Of a stretch of DNA of 64,000 nucleotides, positions 43,388 through 51,135 are shown piece after piece. The notes under the pieces were generated by a model that was not told where the DNA came from, searched no databases, and saw only the letters and a list, made by a program, of their open reading frames with translations. The DNA is from Pelagerythrobacter aerophilus (GTDB lineage Bacteria; Pseudomonadota; Alphaproteobacteria; Sphingomonadales; Sphingomonadaceae). The translations under genes and the position numbers were made by a program. The number at the start of each line of letters is the position of its first letter. The stretch's first letter is position 1. Location of the stretch: NCBI RefSeq assembly GCF_003581645.1, contig NZ_QXFK01000019.1, positions 620,001 through 684,000 of the forward strand, given 5' to 3'.

Positions 43388-43400
43388 CCAAATCATTTGG
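43388..43400. promoter_or_regulatory. Palindrome between divergent permease and manA genes
   Basis: CCAAATCATTTGG is a perfect 13-base palindrome in an AT-rich patch of the divergent promoter region. It shares AAATCATTT with the site upstream of the GH92-GH2 genes. Likely operator of the ROK repressor. Confidence 0.5.
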
Positions 43401-43455
43401 ATTATTCAGCCCGTGCCGCTACTTCGGCCTGCCCGTAAGACGATCATCGTAGCCG

Positions 43456-43479
43456 ATGCGACTCGACACCGAGTCGCAT
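43456..43479. promoter_or_regulatory. Inverted repeat just upstream of the manA ribosome-binding site
   Basis: Perfect 10-base arms ATGCGACTCG and CGAGTCGCAT with a four-base ACAC centre end three bases before GGGAGGAG. It can be a repressor operator or an RNA hairpin that influences manA translation. Confidence 0.55.
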
Positions 43480-43495
43480 TGTGGGAGGAGTTGAG

Positions 43496-44302
43496 ATGAA
43501 GCTTGTTGCGCGCCACGTCGAAAAGCCATGGGGCCGCACCTCACTCCCCATTCCGATCGATGGCCACGAGGGCGGCGAGCGGATCGGCGAGATCTGGTTC
43601 ACCCGCGACGATGCGCAGCCGATGCCGCTGCTGGTCAAGCTGCTCTTTACCAGCGAGCGCCTCTCGATCCAGGTTCATCCCGACGACGAACAGGCGCGGG
43701 ACCGCGGGCTCGCAGCCGGCAAGACCGAGTGCTGGTACGTGACCGCCGCGGAGCCCGGCGCCGTGCTGGGGATCGGAACCCGCGAACCGCTCGACGGCGA
43801 GCGGCTGCGCGCGCTGGCACTCGACGGCGGTATCGAGGCGATGATGGACTGGAAGCCGGTCCAGCCGGGCGATTTCTTTCTTATTCCAGCGGGTACGGTC
43901 CATGCGATCGGGGCCGGCGTCTCGCTCGTCGAGGTGCAGCAGAATTCCGACGTCACCTACCGGCTCTACGACTACGGCAGGCCGCGCGAGCTCCATCTCG
44001 ATGACGGCGTGGCCGTCGCGCGGGCCGAACCCTATGCCGACGACCTCTTCCTGCGGACCGGCGACAGCCAAGCCGATTGCCGGATCCTGGTGAGCAATCG
44101 CCACTTCACCGTGGCGAAGGGCGTCGATGCCTCCGCCATCATGGCGGGTCTCGGCAGCGGCCCCGTCTGGATGGTACCCCTTGAAGGGGAGGTGACGTGC
44201 GGCGCGGATCGCGCAGGCGTGGGAGAGTGCCTTCTGGTCGAGGGAGAAGAACCGAGGTTCGCTCCCGGAACAGAGGTTCTTGCAGCCGGGCGGCCCGGCT
44301 GA
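43496..44302 (+). CDS. manA: Mannose-6-phosphate isomerase, class I
   Basis: This 268-residue cytoplasmic Zn enzyme converts mannose-6-phosphate to fructose-6-phosphate. It matches the short class I type: KPWGRTSLPIPIDG, RLSIQVHPDDEQARDRGL (Zn-binding His), KTECWYVTAAEPGA (Zn-binding Glu) and FFLIPAGTVHAIGAGVSLVE (His near the active site). GGGAGGAG upstream fixes the ATG at 43496. It completes the mannose route started by the mannosidases, permease and ROK kinase. A strong inverted repeat sits directly before the ribosome-binding site. Confidence 0.93.
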   Translation: MKLVARHVEKPWGRTSLPIPIDGHEGGERIGEIWFTRDDAQPMPLLVKLLFTSERLSIQVHPDDEQARDRGLAAGKTECWYVTAAEPGAVLGIGTREPLDGERLRALALDGGIEAMMDWKPVQPGDFFLIPAGTVHAIGAGVSLVEVQQNSDVTYRLYDYGRPRELHLDDGVAVARAEPYADDLFLRTGDSQADCRILVSNRHFTVAKGVDASAIMAGLGSGPVWMVPLEGEVTCGADRAGVGECLLVEGEEPRFAPGTEVLAAGRPG

Positions 44303-44736
44303 AGCCGCGGCGGGTTTTGCCGAACCCACCCTAAGACATGGCCCGGCATCGATCGCCGCAAAGGCGGCGACAACCGGCACGGTTCAATAGAAATTCCCGG
44401 CGAACGCCGAGTCGCGTTCCGCAGCCGCGCATCGCACGCCTGCGAACGCCATAAACCGCGGCCAGACCGAAGATTTTCACGCGATATGGCTGCTTGATGG
44501 CTGCCGTCCGGTCCTCCCGGGCAGCTTTCCGCACGCGGTCACCCTAGGAAAGCAAAAGTAACTATTCCGAAAACGGAGTGATTCCGTCGCGATCTGTTGC
44601 GTACTTAAATATCGTTGATAGGATATCCCCAGAAATCCAATAAATTGCCATGTGAACCCGTTAGTTCACATCACTTAACTGCACGCTCCGTAAATAACGG
44701 GGTGGTATACGTGCGCGCAAAACAGGGGAGTTGAAC
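44303..44736. other. 434-base intergenic region before the adhesin gene
   Basis: This is the longest gene-free stretch. A weak hairpin (GGGTT with AACCC near 44311-44328) may end manA. From about 44540 the sequence turns clearly AT-rich, with TTGATA at 44615-44620 and AAT-rich DNA about 18 bases later as a possible promoter, and a perfect inverted repeat at 44650-44671. AGGGGAG at 44724-44730 is the ribosome-binding site for the ATG at 44737. The length and AT-richness suggest a regulated promoter. Confidence 0.5.
44650..44671. promoter_or_regulatory. Inverted repeat operator candidate upstream of the adhesin gene
   Basis: Perfect 8-base arms ATGTGAAC and GTTCACAT are separated by six bases, about 65 bases before the adhesin start. 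A dimeric regulator is expected; the MarR-type protein encoded at the end of this gene group is one candidate, and a CRP/FNR-like protein (TGTGA..TCACA) another. Confidence 0.5.
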
Positions 44737-47700
44737 ATGCCTGCCGAAATTTACGACAAGGCTACTGGTGAGAGCCGTTCCGTTCCGCTGGAATCCATTG
44801 AATTGAACGGCCCGAGCATCGTCAAGCTGCAGCTCGAGCGCGCCGATATCGCCAGCCTCGAACGCGAGGGTGACGATCTTCTGATCCGCCTCAAGTCAGG
44901 CGAGGTCATTCGGCTGGCGAATTTCTACGGCCTGACCGACGACTACAGCGAAGTCGTGCTCGAGGAAGCCGACGGGTCGATGTGGGTCGCCAGGCCCGGC
45001 GATGGCGTGCAGTTCTACGAACTTGGCGAGGTCGGCGATCTCTTCACTCAGGTCGCTGCGGGATCCGCCGAAGCAGGCGGGGCCGGCGCGGGCATGATTC
45101 TGCCTCTGGTTGGTCTGCTGGGAGCCGCCGGAATCGCCGCGGCCGCGGGCGGCGGCGGCGGCAGTGACGATTCGGATGCAGATGCCGATGCGGATGCTGA
45201 CGCTGACGCTGACGCAGATGCGGACGCCGATGCAGACGCTGATGCGGACGCTGACGCAGATGCAGATGCAGATGCGGACGCTGATGCTGATGCCGACGCT
45301 GATGCCGACGCTGATGCTGACGCCGATGCTGATGCTGACGCCGATGCAGACGCTGACGCAGATGCGGACGCCGATGCTGATGCCGACGCAGACGCGGACG
45401 CCGATGCAGACGCCGATGCTGATGCTGACGCCGATGCAGACGCTGACGCAGATGCGGACGCCGATGCTGATGCCGACGCAGACGCGGACGCCGATGCGGA
45501 CGCCGATGCAGACGCCGATGCCGACGCAGACGCTGATGCTGATGCGGACGCCGATGCAGACGCCGATGCTGATGCTGACGCCGATGCAGACGCTGACGCA
45601 GATGCGGACGCCGATGCTGATGCCGACGCAGACGCGGACGCCGATGCGGACGCCGATGCAGACGCCGATGCTGATGCAGACGCTGATGCCGACGCAGACG
45701 CTGATGCTGATGCTGATGCGGACGCCGATGCTGACGCGGACGCGGACGCTGACGCTGACGCTGACGCGTTCGACGATACGGCCAGCGTGGAGTTCCCGCT
45801 GACCGTCGAGACCACGGCGGATAGCGAGAGCACGACCTACACTCTGGCGGTCGGAACCTTCAGCGAGACCTACGACTTTGCGGTTGCCGCCGGTGCGGAA
45901 ACCGATGCCTCATTCACGCTAACCGCGGATAGCGTGGCGACCGTGCTCTCGGACGTCGAGTTCACTCTGCAGAGGGAACTGCCCGACGGGACGTTCGAGG
46001 ACGTCGCCAGCACCTCGGGAGGTGGTGCGCTTGACCTGCTTTCGCTCACTGTCCTTGGCGACAACCAGGTCCAGGTCACGGCCGACGACCTCCCCCCGGG
46101 GAACTATCGGGTGGTCTACGAAGGTGGCGGCCTGCTGTCGCTGGGCATCACGCTCACGCTCGATGTTGAATTCCAGACCACGACGGTCGATGGCGATCCG
46201 GTAAGCGGCAACGTGCTCGCGAACGATGTGGACGCGGGCGAGGCGGTGCTTGAGATCGATACCGGCGACGGCAACTTCGTCGCCGTGACCAACGGTCTCG
46301 TCATCGAGGGCGAATACGGCTCGCTCCTCATCAATGCGGACGGAAGCTACACCTACACGCCGAACGACGAGGCAGTGGGTGTGGGCGAGTCGGAAGTGTT
46401 TACCTACCGGCTCGTGAATCCCGACGGGACCAGCGATACGGCTACGCTGACGATCGACCTGGTGGAGGGCGACACCACATCGCCCGACACCACACCGCCC
46501 GACGCACCGACAGCGGATGTCGACGATGCGACCGGCGGTGTGGTGTCGGGCACGGGTGAGGTCGGTGCGACGATCACAGTCTATGCTCCCGACGGCACGA
46601 CCGAGCTTGGCACCGGCACGGTCGAGGCCGACGGCACCTATAGCGTGACCATCCCGGCACAGACCGATGGCGAGGACCTCTTGGTCACGGCCACCGATGC
46701 GGCCGGCAACGAGTCGACGCCGACCACGGCCGAGGCACCGGATCTCACACCACCTGCGGCACCGACGGCCGATGTCGACGATGGGACCGGCACCCTGGTG
46801 ACCGGTACGGGTGAAGTCGGCGCGACGATCACGGTCTATGCTCCCGATGGCACGACCGAACTCGGAACCGGCACGGTCGAGGCCGACGGCACCTATAGCG
46901 TGACCATCCCGGCGCAGACCGATGGCGAGGACCTCCTGGTCACCGCCACCGATGCGGCCGGCAACGAGTCCACGCCGACCACGGCCGAGGCACCGGATCT
47001 CACACCACCTGCGGCACCGACGGCCGATGTCGACGATGGGACCGGCACCCTGGTGACCGGTACGGGTGAAGTCGGCGCGACGATCACGGTCTATGCTCCC
47101 GATGGCACGACCGAACTCGGAACCGGCACGGTCGAGGCCGACGGCACCTATAGCGTGACCATCCCGGCGCAGACCGATGGCGAGGACCTCCTGGTCACCG
47201 CCACCGATGCGGCCGGCAACGAGTCCACGCCAACCACTGCCGAGGCACCCGACCTTACGCTGCCGGCAGCGCCTGAAGCTGCCCTCGAAACCGATACCGG
47301 CGTCGATGGCGACGGCATCACCAGCGACGGTACCGTCGGGATCAGCGGCCTCGAGGACGGAGCGTCCTGGGAGTACTCGATCGACGGCGGCACGAGCTGG
47401 GTGGCCGGTGCGGGCACCAGCTTCGAACTGGCTGCCGGCGAATATGCCGCCGGCGACGTGCAGGTCCGTCAGACCGACGCGGCCGGCAACACCGGACCGA
47501 GCGCTCAATTGGGCGCCGTGACGGTGGCGGTTCTCCTGGCGGTGGACGATACGGCCACGGCAGACCTGGGGGCCCGGGACTCGGTCACCCAGGCCCCGGT
47601 GACGGACGACAACCTGCAGGTCCTCGGGCTGCTCGATGACGGCAACGCCACCAACAGCCTCGCGATCTCCGTCGCCGAAGGAACCTCGGGCGATGTCGCC

Positions 47701-49740
47701 ATCGAAGTCAGCCAGACGTCGCTGCTCGCAGTGGCGGACGCCTTCAACGTCGAGATCTACGACTCGGCGGGCGAGCTGATCGGGGTCCTGACCACCGGCA
47801 ACGATCCGCTGCTTGGCGACGTGGCCGGACTGGGCGTGCTCGGGGTTACCAGCGACAATACGCTGGTCGCCAATGTGACCGGGCTCGAACCGGGCGACTA
47901 CACGATCGTGGTCCGCAAGGGCGAAAGCACCGCGGGCAGCCTGCTCGACACCGACGGCAACGGCCTGTCGCTCGAGGAACTGGGCGAAGGCGGCGTGGTC
48001 CTCGGCACCGAGAACCAGGCGCTCGTTCTTGACTCGGTCGAGACCGCACTGAACGGCGAGATCCTACCAGGCATCGGACTTCCGCTGGGAACCGTCGTCA
48101 GGAACCTCCTGGAGCCGGTGCTCGACACCACCACCAGTCTCGGTGCGGGTGAGCTGGTGGAAGTCCTGGCGGACGGTCTCAACTCGCTGGGCCTGGGCGC
48201 ATCTCTCGATGCGGTCCTCGGGGCTGTCACGGAGGCGCTGCTCAGCAACACGCTCACGGTCATCCAGGACACCTCGGTCACGGCGACCGTCACCGAGCAC
48301 AGCTTCTCGGCTATCGGTACGCCGGTCACCGGGAACGTGATCGACCCCGACGCGGTCGCCAGCGGAGAGGCGGGTGAAGATACCGCTGTTCCCGGCACGA
48401 CGGTAACGCAGGTCGAGAACGGTGCCGGCGAGGTCCAGACACTCGCCGGTGGCAGCGCGACGATCGAGGGTGCCTACGGCACGCTCGTCATCAACGCCGA
48501 CGGTTCCTACAGCTACACGGCGAACGGCGACTCCGCCTCGATCGGACTGTCCGACGTGTTCACCTACACCATCTCGGACGGGACTAACTCAGTCGAGGCG
48601 ACGCTTACGGTCGAGGTCGCGGGTGAACAAGTGGCCGACGATACGGCGCAGGCCGGGATCGAGTACGAGTACGAGGTGACCGCAGGCGATCCGATACCCG
48701 ATGCGGTGGACTATGCGTGGACCGGAGTGCTGCTTGGCGCGCCGCTCGGCGCGACTGGCGATCTCGTCAGCGACAGCTTCATCGTCGCTGCCGACACCAC
48801 CCAGGACGTGACGCTCGCCGTCGATGCCGGAAGTCTCCTCGGCGTAGGCGGCGGCGTCACGGTCTTCGTCGAGTTGCTGGACACGACGAGCGGCACCTGG
48901 AGCACTTACGCGAGCTACGATGGCAGCCAGTTGCTGAGCCTGCTGGGCAGCGGCGGCACCGGTGACATCCTCGTTCCGGACGTGCCCGCGGGCGAGTACC
49001 GGGTCCGGGCCGACGTCAACTTCGGCCTGGTCTCGGTGGCCGGGGGCGTCAACATCGACGTTACCTCGACGGTCACCCATCTCGACAGCTTCCTCGTCGG
49101 CCAGACTTTCCCGGCCGAAGGCGATCTGTTTGCGAACGACCTGCTCGGGGACGTGGATCCGCCGCTGGCGATCTCGGCCGATGGCACGACCTTTACGGAC
49201 GTGACCAGCGGCACTCCAGTGACCGTCCAGGGCACCTATGGTGCGCTGGAGGTCAATGCCGACGGCACCTACACCTACACGCCCAACACGGCGGCGCACC
49301 TGACCGAACCGGCGCTCGATACCTTCGAGTACCAGGTCACGCTTCCGTCGGGCGAGGTAGAGGAGGGCACGCTCGAGGTGACCGTCCAGCCGTCCGGCGC
49401 CGGGGTGCCCGACGCCGATGCGGCGGCCTTCATGAGCATGTTCGCAGCCGACGCCATCCCGCTCGAGCTGGCGGATGCCGACGGCAGCGAGACCATCGCG
49501 GCCACCGGCGAGACCGGGCTCCCCGAGTTCGACCTGCTCGAAGGGCAGGGCACGCTCGAGGAAGTGCTCGATCGCTATCTCGGGGAAAGCGGCGACGATG
49601 CGCCGATGCCCCTGGCGACCGAGCCGACCGGAGAGATCGCACTCGTGCAGACCGCCTTGGATCCCGTCCAGGATCCGCTCGGCTACCTGGGTACGGACCC
49701 GCGGGACGACCTCGACGGCAGTAACGTTTCGGTTGTCTAA
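44737..49740 (+). CDS. BapA-like secreted adhesin with Asp-Ala repeat tract
   Basis: This is a 1667-residue, very acidic secreted protein. Residues 1-105 resemble the Bap/LapF prefix domain ([36 protein letters not shown]). A hydrophobic Gly/Ala segment ([19 protein letters not shown]) and Gly linker follow, then 99 uninterrupted Asp-Ala dipeptides (residues 147-344). After that come BapA-type beta domains, three 85-residue Ig-like repeats (residues 587-841), a further Ig-like domain, and more BapA/VCBS-like modules with [19 protein letters not shown]-type motifs. The C-terminus ends in hydrophobic NVSVV, typical of type I secretion signals. The type I exporter genes follow directly, so it is probably a biofilm or cell-surface adhesin. 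AGGGGAG supports the ATG; a TTG at 44731 is rejected. Confidence 0.88.
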   Translation: MPAEIYDKATGESRSVPLESIELNGPSIVKLQLERADIASLEREGDDLLIRLKSGEVIRLANFYGLTDDYSEVVLEEADGSMWVARPGDGVQFYELGEVGDLFTQVAAGSAEAGGAGAGMILPLVGLLGAAGIAAAAGGGGGSDDSDADADADADADADADADADADADADADADADADADADADADADADADADADADADADADADADADADADADADADADADADADADADADADADADADADADADADADADADADADADADADADADADADADADADADADADADADADADADADADADADADADADADADADADADADADADADADADADADADADADAFDDTASVEFPLTVETTADSESTTYTLAVGTFSETYDFAVAAGAETDASFTLTADSVATVLSDVEFTLQRELPDGTFEDVASTSGGGALDLLSLTVLGDNQVQVTADDLPPGNYRVVYEGGGLLSLGITLTLDVEFQTTTVDGDPVSGNVLANDVDAGEAVLEIDTGDGNFVAVTNGLVIEGEYGSLLINADGSYTYTPNDEAVGVGESEVFTYRLVNPDGTSDTATLTIDLVEGDTTSPDTTPPDAPTADVDDATGGVVSGTGEVGATITVYAPDGTTELGTGTVEADGTYSVTIPAQTDGEDLLVTATDAAGNESTPTTAEAPDLTPPAAPTADVDDGTGTLVTGTGEVGATITVYAPDGTTELGTGTVEADGTYSVTIPAQTDGEDLLVTATDAAGNESTPTTAEAPDLTPPAAPTADVDDGTGTLVTGTGEVGATITVYAPDGTTELGTGTVEADGTYSVTIPAQTDGEDLLVTATDAAGNESTPTTAEAPDLTLPAAPEAALETDTGVDGDGITSDGTVGISGLEDGASWEYSIDGGTSWVAGAGTSFELAAGEYAAGDVQVRQTDAAGNTGPSAQLGAVTVAVLLAVDDTATADLGARDSVTQAPVTDDNLQVLGLLDDGNATNSLAISVAEGTSGDVAIEVSQTSLLAVADAFNVEIYDSAGELIGVLTTGNDPLLGDVAGLGVLGVTSDNTLVANVTGLEPGDYTIVVRKGESTAGSLLDTDGNGLSLEELGEGGVVLGTENQALVLDSVETALNGEILPGIGLPLGTVVRNLLEPVLDTTTSLGAGELVEVLADGLNSLGLGASLDAVLGAVTEALLSNTLTVIQDTSVTATVTEHSFSAIGTPVTGNVIDPDAVASGEAGEDTAVPGTTVTQVENGAGEVQTLAGGSATIEGAYGTLVINADGSYSYTANGDSASIGLSDVFTYTISDGTNSVEATLTVEVAGEQVADDTAQAGIEYEYEVTAGDPIPDAVDYAWTGVLLGAPLGATGDLVSDSFIVAADTTQDVTLAVDAGSLLGVGGGVTVFVELLDTTSGTWSTYASYDGSQLLSLLGSGGTGDILVPDVPAGEYRVRADVNFGLVSVAGGVNIDVTSTVTHLDSFLVGQTFPAEGDLFANDLLGDVDPPLAISADGTTFTDVTSGTPVTVQGTYGALEVNADGTYTYTPNTAAHLTEPALDTFEYQVTLPSGEVEEGTLEVTVQPSGAGVPDADAAAFMSMFAADAIPLELADADGSETIAATGETGLPEFDLLEGQGTLEEVLDRYLGESGDDAPMPLATEPTGEIALVQTALDPVQDPLGYLGTDPRDDLDGSNVSVV
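45175..45768 (+). repeat. Asp-Ala coding tract with higher-order duplications
   Basis: 594 bases encode 99 Asp-Ala dipeptides using mixed synonymous codons (GAT/GAC, GCN). Within it a 128-base stretch (45394-45521) recurs identically 150 bases later (45544-45671), and an earlier related copy is offset by 90 bases, showing expansion by unequal exchange or slippage in multi-codon blocks. Confidence 0.93.
46495..47259 (+). repeat. Three tandem 255-base Ig-like domain repeats
   Basis: Units begin at 46495, 46750 and 47005, each encoding 85 residues with [27 protein letters not shown] and [18 protein letters not shown]. The second and third units are almost identical in DNA, the first slightly diverged, indicating recent duplication. 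They resemble bacterial Ig-like (Big_6-type) adhesin domains. Confidence 0.92.
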
Positions 49741-49754
49741 TCGACTGTATTCTC

Positions 49755-49787
49755 AAGGGGCTCGCGCCGAAATCGGCGCGGGCCCTT
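49755..49787 (+). terminator. Intercistronic hairpin between adhesin and exporter genes
   Basis: A GC-rich stem of about 14 pairs with one bulge (AAGGGGCTCGCGCCG with CGGCGCGGGCCCTT), AAAT loop, then GTT. The weak T run suggests partial termination, which would make more adhesin than exporter mRNA. Confidence 0.65.
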
Positions 49788-49812
49788 GTTACCGCAGTAC
49801 GAGTGAGAATGT

Positions 49813-51135
49813 GTGAAATCTAATCGGGTGAAGTGGGGGGATGCTTGGTTTGTCGCAGCCGGATGGGCCTGCGGGCTCGGCCTTTCGTCGAGCCTCGCAG
49901 CCTCGCCTCCTGAGAGCCCGGCGCCCCTCATGATCGACCGTGCTGCGCGCGAGGCGGTTGCCTGGCTTCCCTCAGTGGTAGAGGCGGGTGCGCGACTGGA
50001 TTCGCGAGCCGAGGAGATCGACGTCGCCGAAGCCGGCTATCTGCCGCAGATCAACGCCGGCGTGGGCACAGGATACGACAACATCGGCCAGAGCCGCTGG
50101 CGCCCCCGCGCCAACGTCTCCGTCTCGCAGATGCTCTACGACTTCGGGAAAGTGCGCAGCTCGGTCGACTCGGCAGAGGCCGGTGTCGCGATCGGCGAGG
50201 CGCGGCTCCTGCTTGCGGTGGATTCGCTGATCCGCGACACCAGCTACTCGGTCATCGAACTCCAGCGCACCGAAGCGCTGCGGCAGATCGCGCTCGACCA
50301 GCTCGAAAGTGTCCGCGGCATCAGCGATCTCGTGCGGCACCGCTTCGAGCAAGGCGCGGCGACCAAGGCGGACATGCTGCAGGCCGACGCCCGCGTGCAG
50401 GCCGCCCAGGCGACGATCGAGGAGATCGAGGCCGAGCACCAGCGCTGGCAGACAACCCTCGCCCATCTTCTCGGACGCGGAGAAGCTCCCGCAGTGTCGT
50501 CGGAATTGCCCGACGACTTCATGCAATCCTGCGCGCAGGGGGAGCCGGACTGGGAAACGATTCCGGCGATCCGCGAGGTCCGGGCCGAGCGCGACCAGGC
50601 GCTCGCCGACCTGGAGCGCAGCCGGGCAGAGAGCCTGCCCACCGTGTCGCTCGGTGCCGGTGGCGCGACCGACATCCACGATCCGTTCGGAGGCCGCGAA
50701 GAGTACAATTTCGGGATCAACGTCTCCACCTCGCTCTACAACGGCGGAGCCAACCAGGCGCGGATCCGAGGCGCCTCCCACGCGCTCGGCGCCGCCGACG
50801 CGGCGGAAGCGCGCATCCGCAACGATGTGAGCCGCACGCTGAGCGAAGCGCAGCGGCAAGTGGCGAGCTTCGGCCGCGTACTCGACACGCTCGCCTTTCG
50901 CGAGGCGAGCATGCGCGAGACCGGCAAGCTTTACCGCCTGCAATATCTGGAGATGGGGACCAAGACGCTGGTCGACCTGCTCAACGCGGAGCAGGAGCTG
51001 CATCAGGTCCGCTTCGACAGAGTCAACACGCAGCATGATCTCCGCCGTCTGCAGGTCGATTGCCTGGTGAATTCGGGAACCGCACGCGAGGCGGTCGGAC
51101 TCGCGGGCGCCACCATCGGCGGCACGGTCCTGTGA
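49813..51135 (+). CDS. TolC-family outer-membrane protein of the type I secretion system (LapE-like)
   Basis: This 440-residue outer-membrane channel completes the adhesin exporter. It has an N-terminal hydrophobic segment (WFVAAGWACGLGLSSSLAA) and the repeated TolC helices (AREAVAWLPSVVEAGARLDS, LVDLLNAEQELHQVRFDRVN). Motifs QMLYDFGKVRSSVDSAEAGV and SLYNGGANQARIRGA are usual in type I secretion TolC proteins. It starts with GTG at 49813. Its stop overlaps the GTG of the ABC transporter gene (GTGA). It differs strongly from the general tolC at 11669. Confidence 0.9.
   Translation: MKSNRVKWGDAWFVAAGWACGLGLSSSLAASPPESPAPLMIDRAAREAVAWLPSVVEAGARLDSRAEEIDVAEAGYLPQINAGVGTGYDNIGQSRWRPRANVSVSQMLYDFGKVRSSVDSAEAGVAIGEARLLLAVDSLIRDTSYSVIELQRTEALRQIALDQLESVRGISDLVRHRFEQGAATKADMLQADARVQAAQATIEEIEAEHQRWQTTLAHLLGRGEAPAVSSELPDDFMQSCAQGEPDWETIPAIREVRAERDQALADLERSRAESLPTVSLGAGGATDIHDPFGGREEYNFGINVSTSLYNGGANQARIRGASHALGAADAAEARIRNDVSRTLSEAQRQVASFGRVLDTLAFREASMRETGKLYRLQYLEMGTKTLVDLLNAEQELHQVRFDRVNTQHDLRRLQVDCLVNSGTAREAVGLAGATIGGTVL

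Noticed and set aside
42000-44736. Possible mobile element or integration site before the adhesin region
   Set aside because: No transposase, integrase, terminal repeats or tRNA target near it; only a change to AT-rich promoter DNA.
44731-44736. TTG as adhesin start
   Set aside because: The ATG at 44737 has AGGGGAG at good spacing and begins the conserved prefix domain; the TTG is too close to the ribosome-binding site.
45090-45170. LapG-type periplasmic cleavage site in the adhesin (AAAG within the Gly/Ala segment)
   Set aside because: The short Ala-Ala-Gly match is expected by chance in such a sequence, and no LapG or LapD gene is in the window.
45175-45768. CRISPR-like regular repeat array
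   Set aside because: The repeat is a continuous coding dipeptide tract in frame within the adhesin, without spacers and without cas genes.
45048-45833. Minus-strand open frame encoding poly Ser-Ala
   Set aside because: It is the antisense of the Asp-Ala tract; a strict GAY-GCN repeat leaves several frames open. No ribosome-binding site or independent coding evidence.
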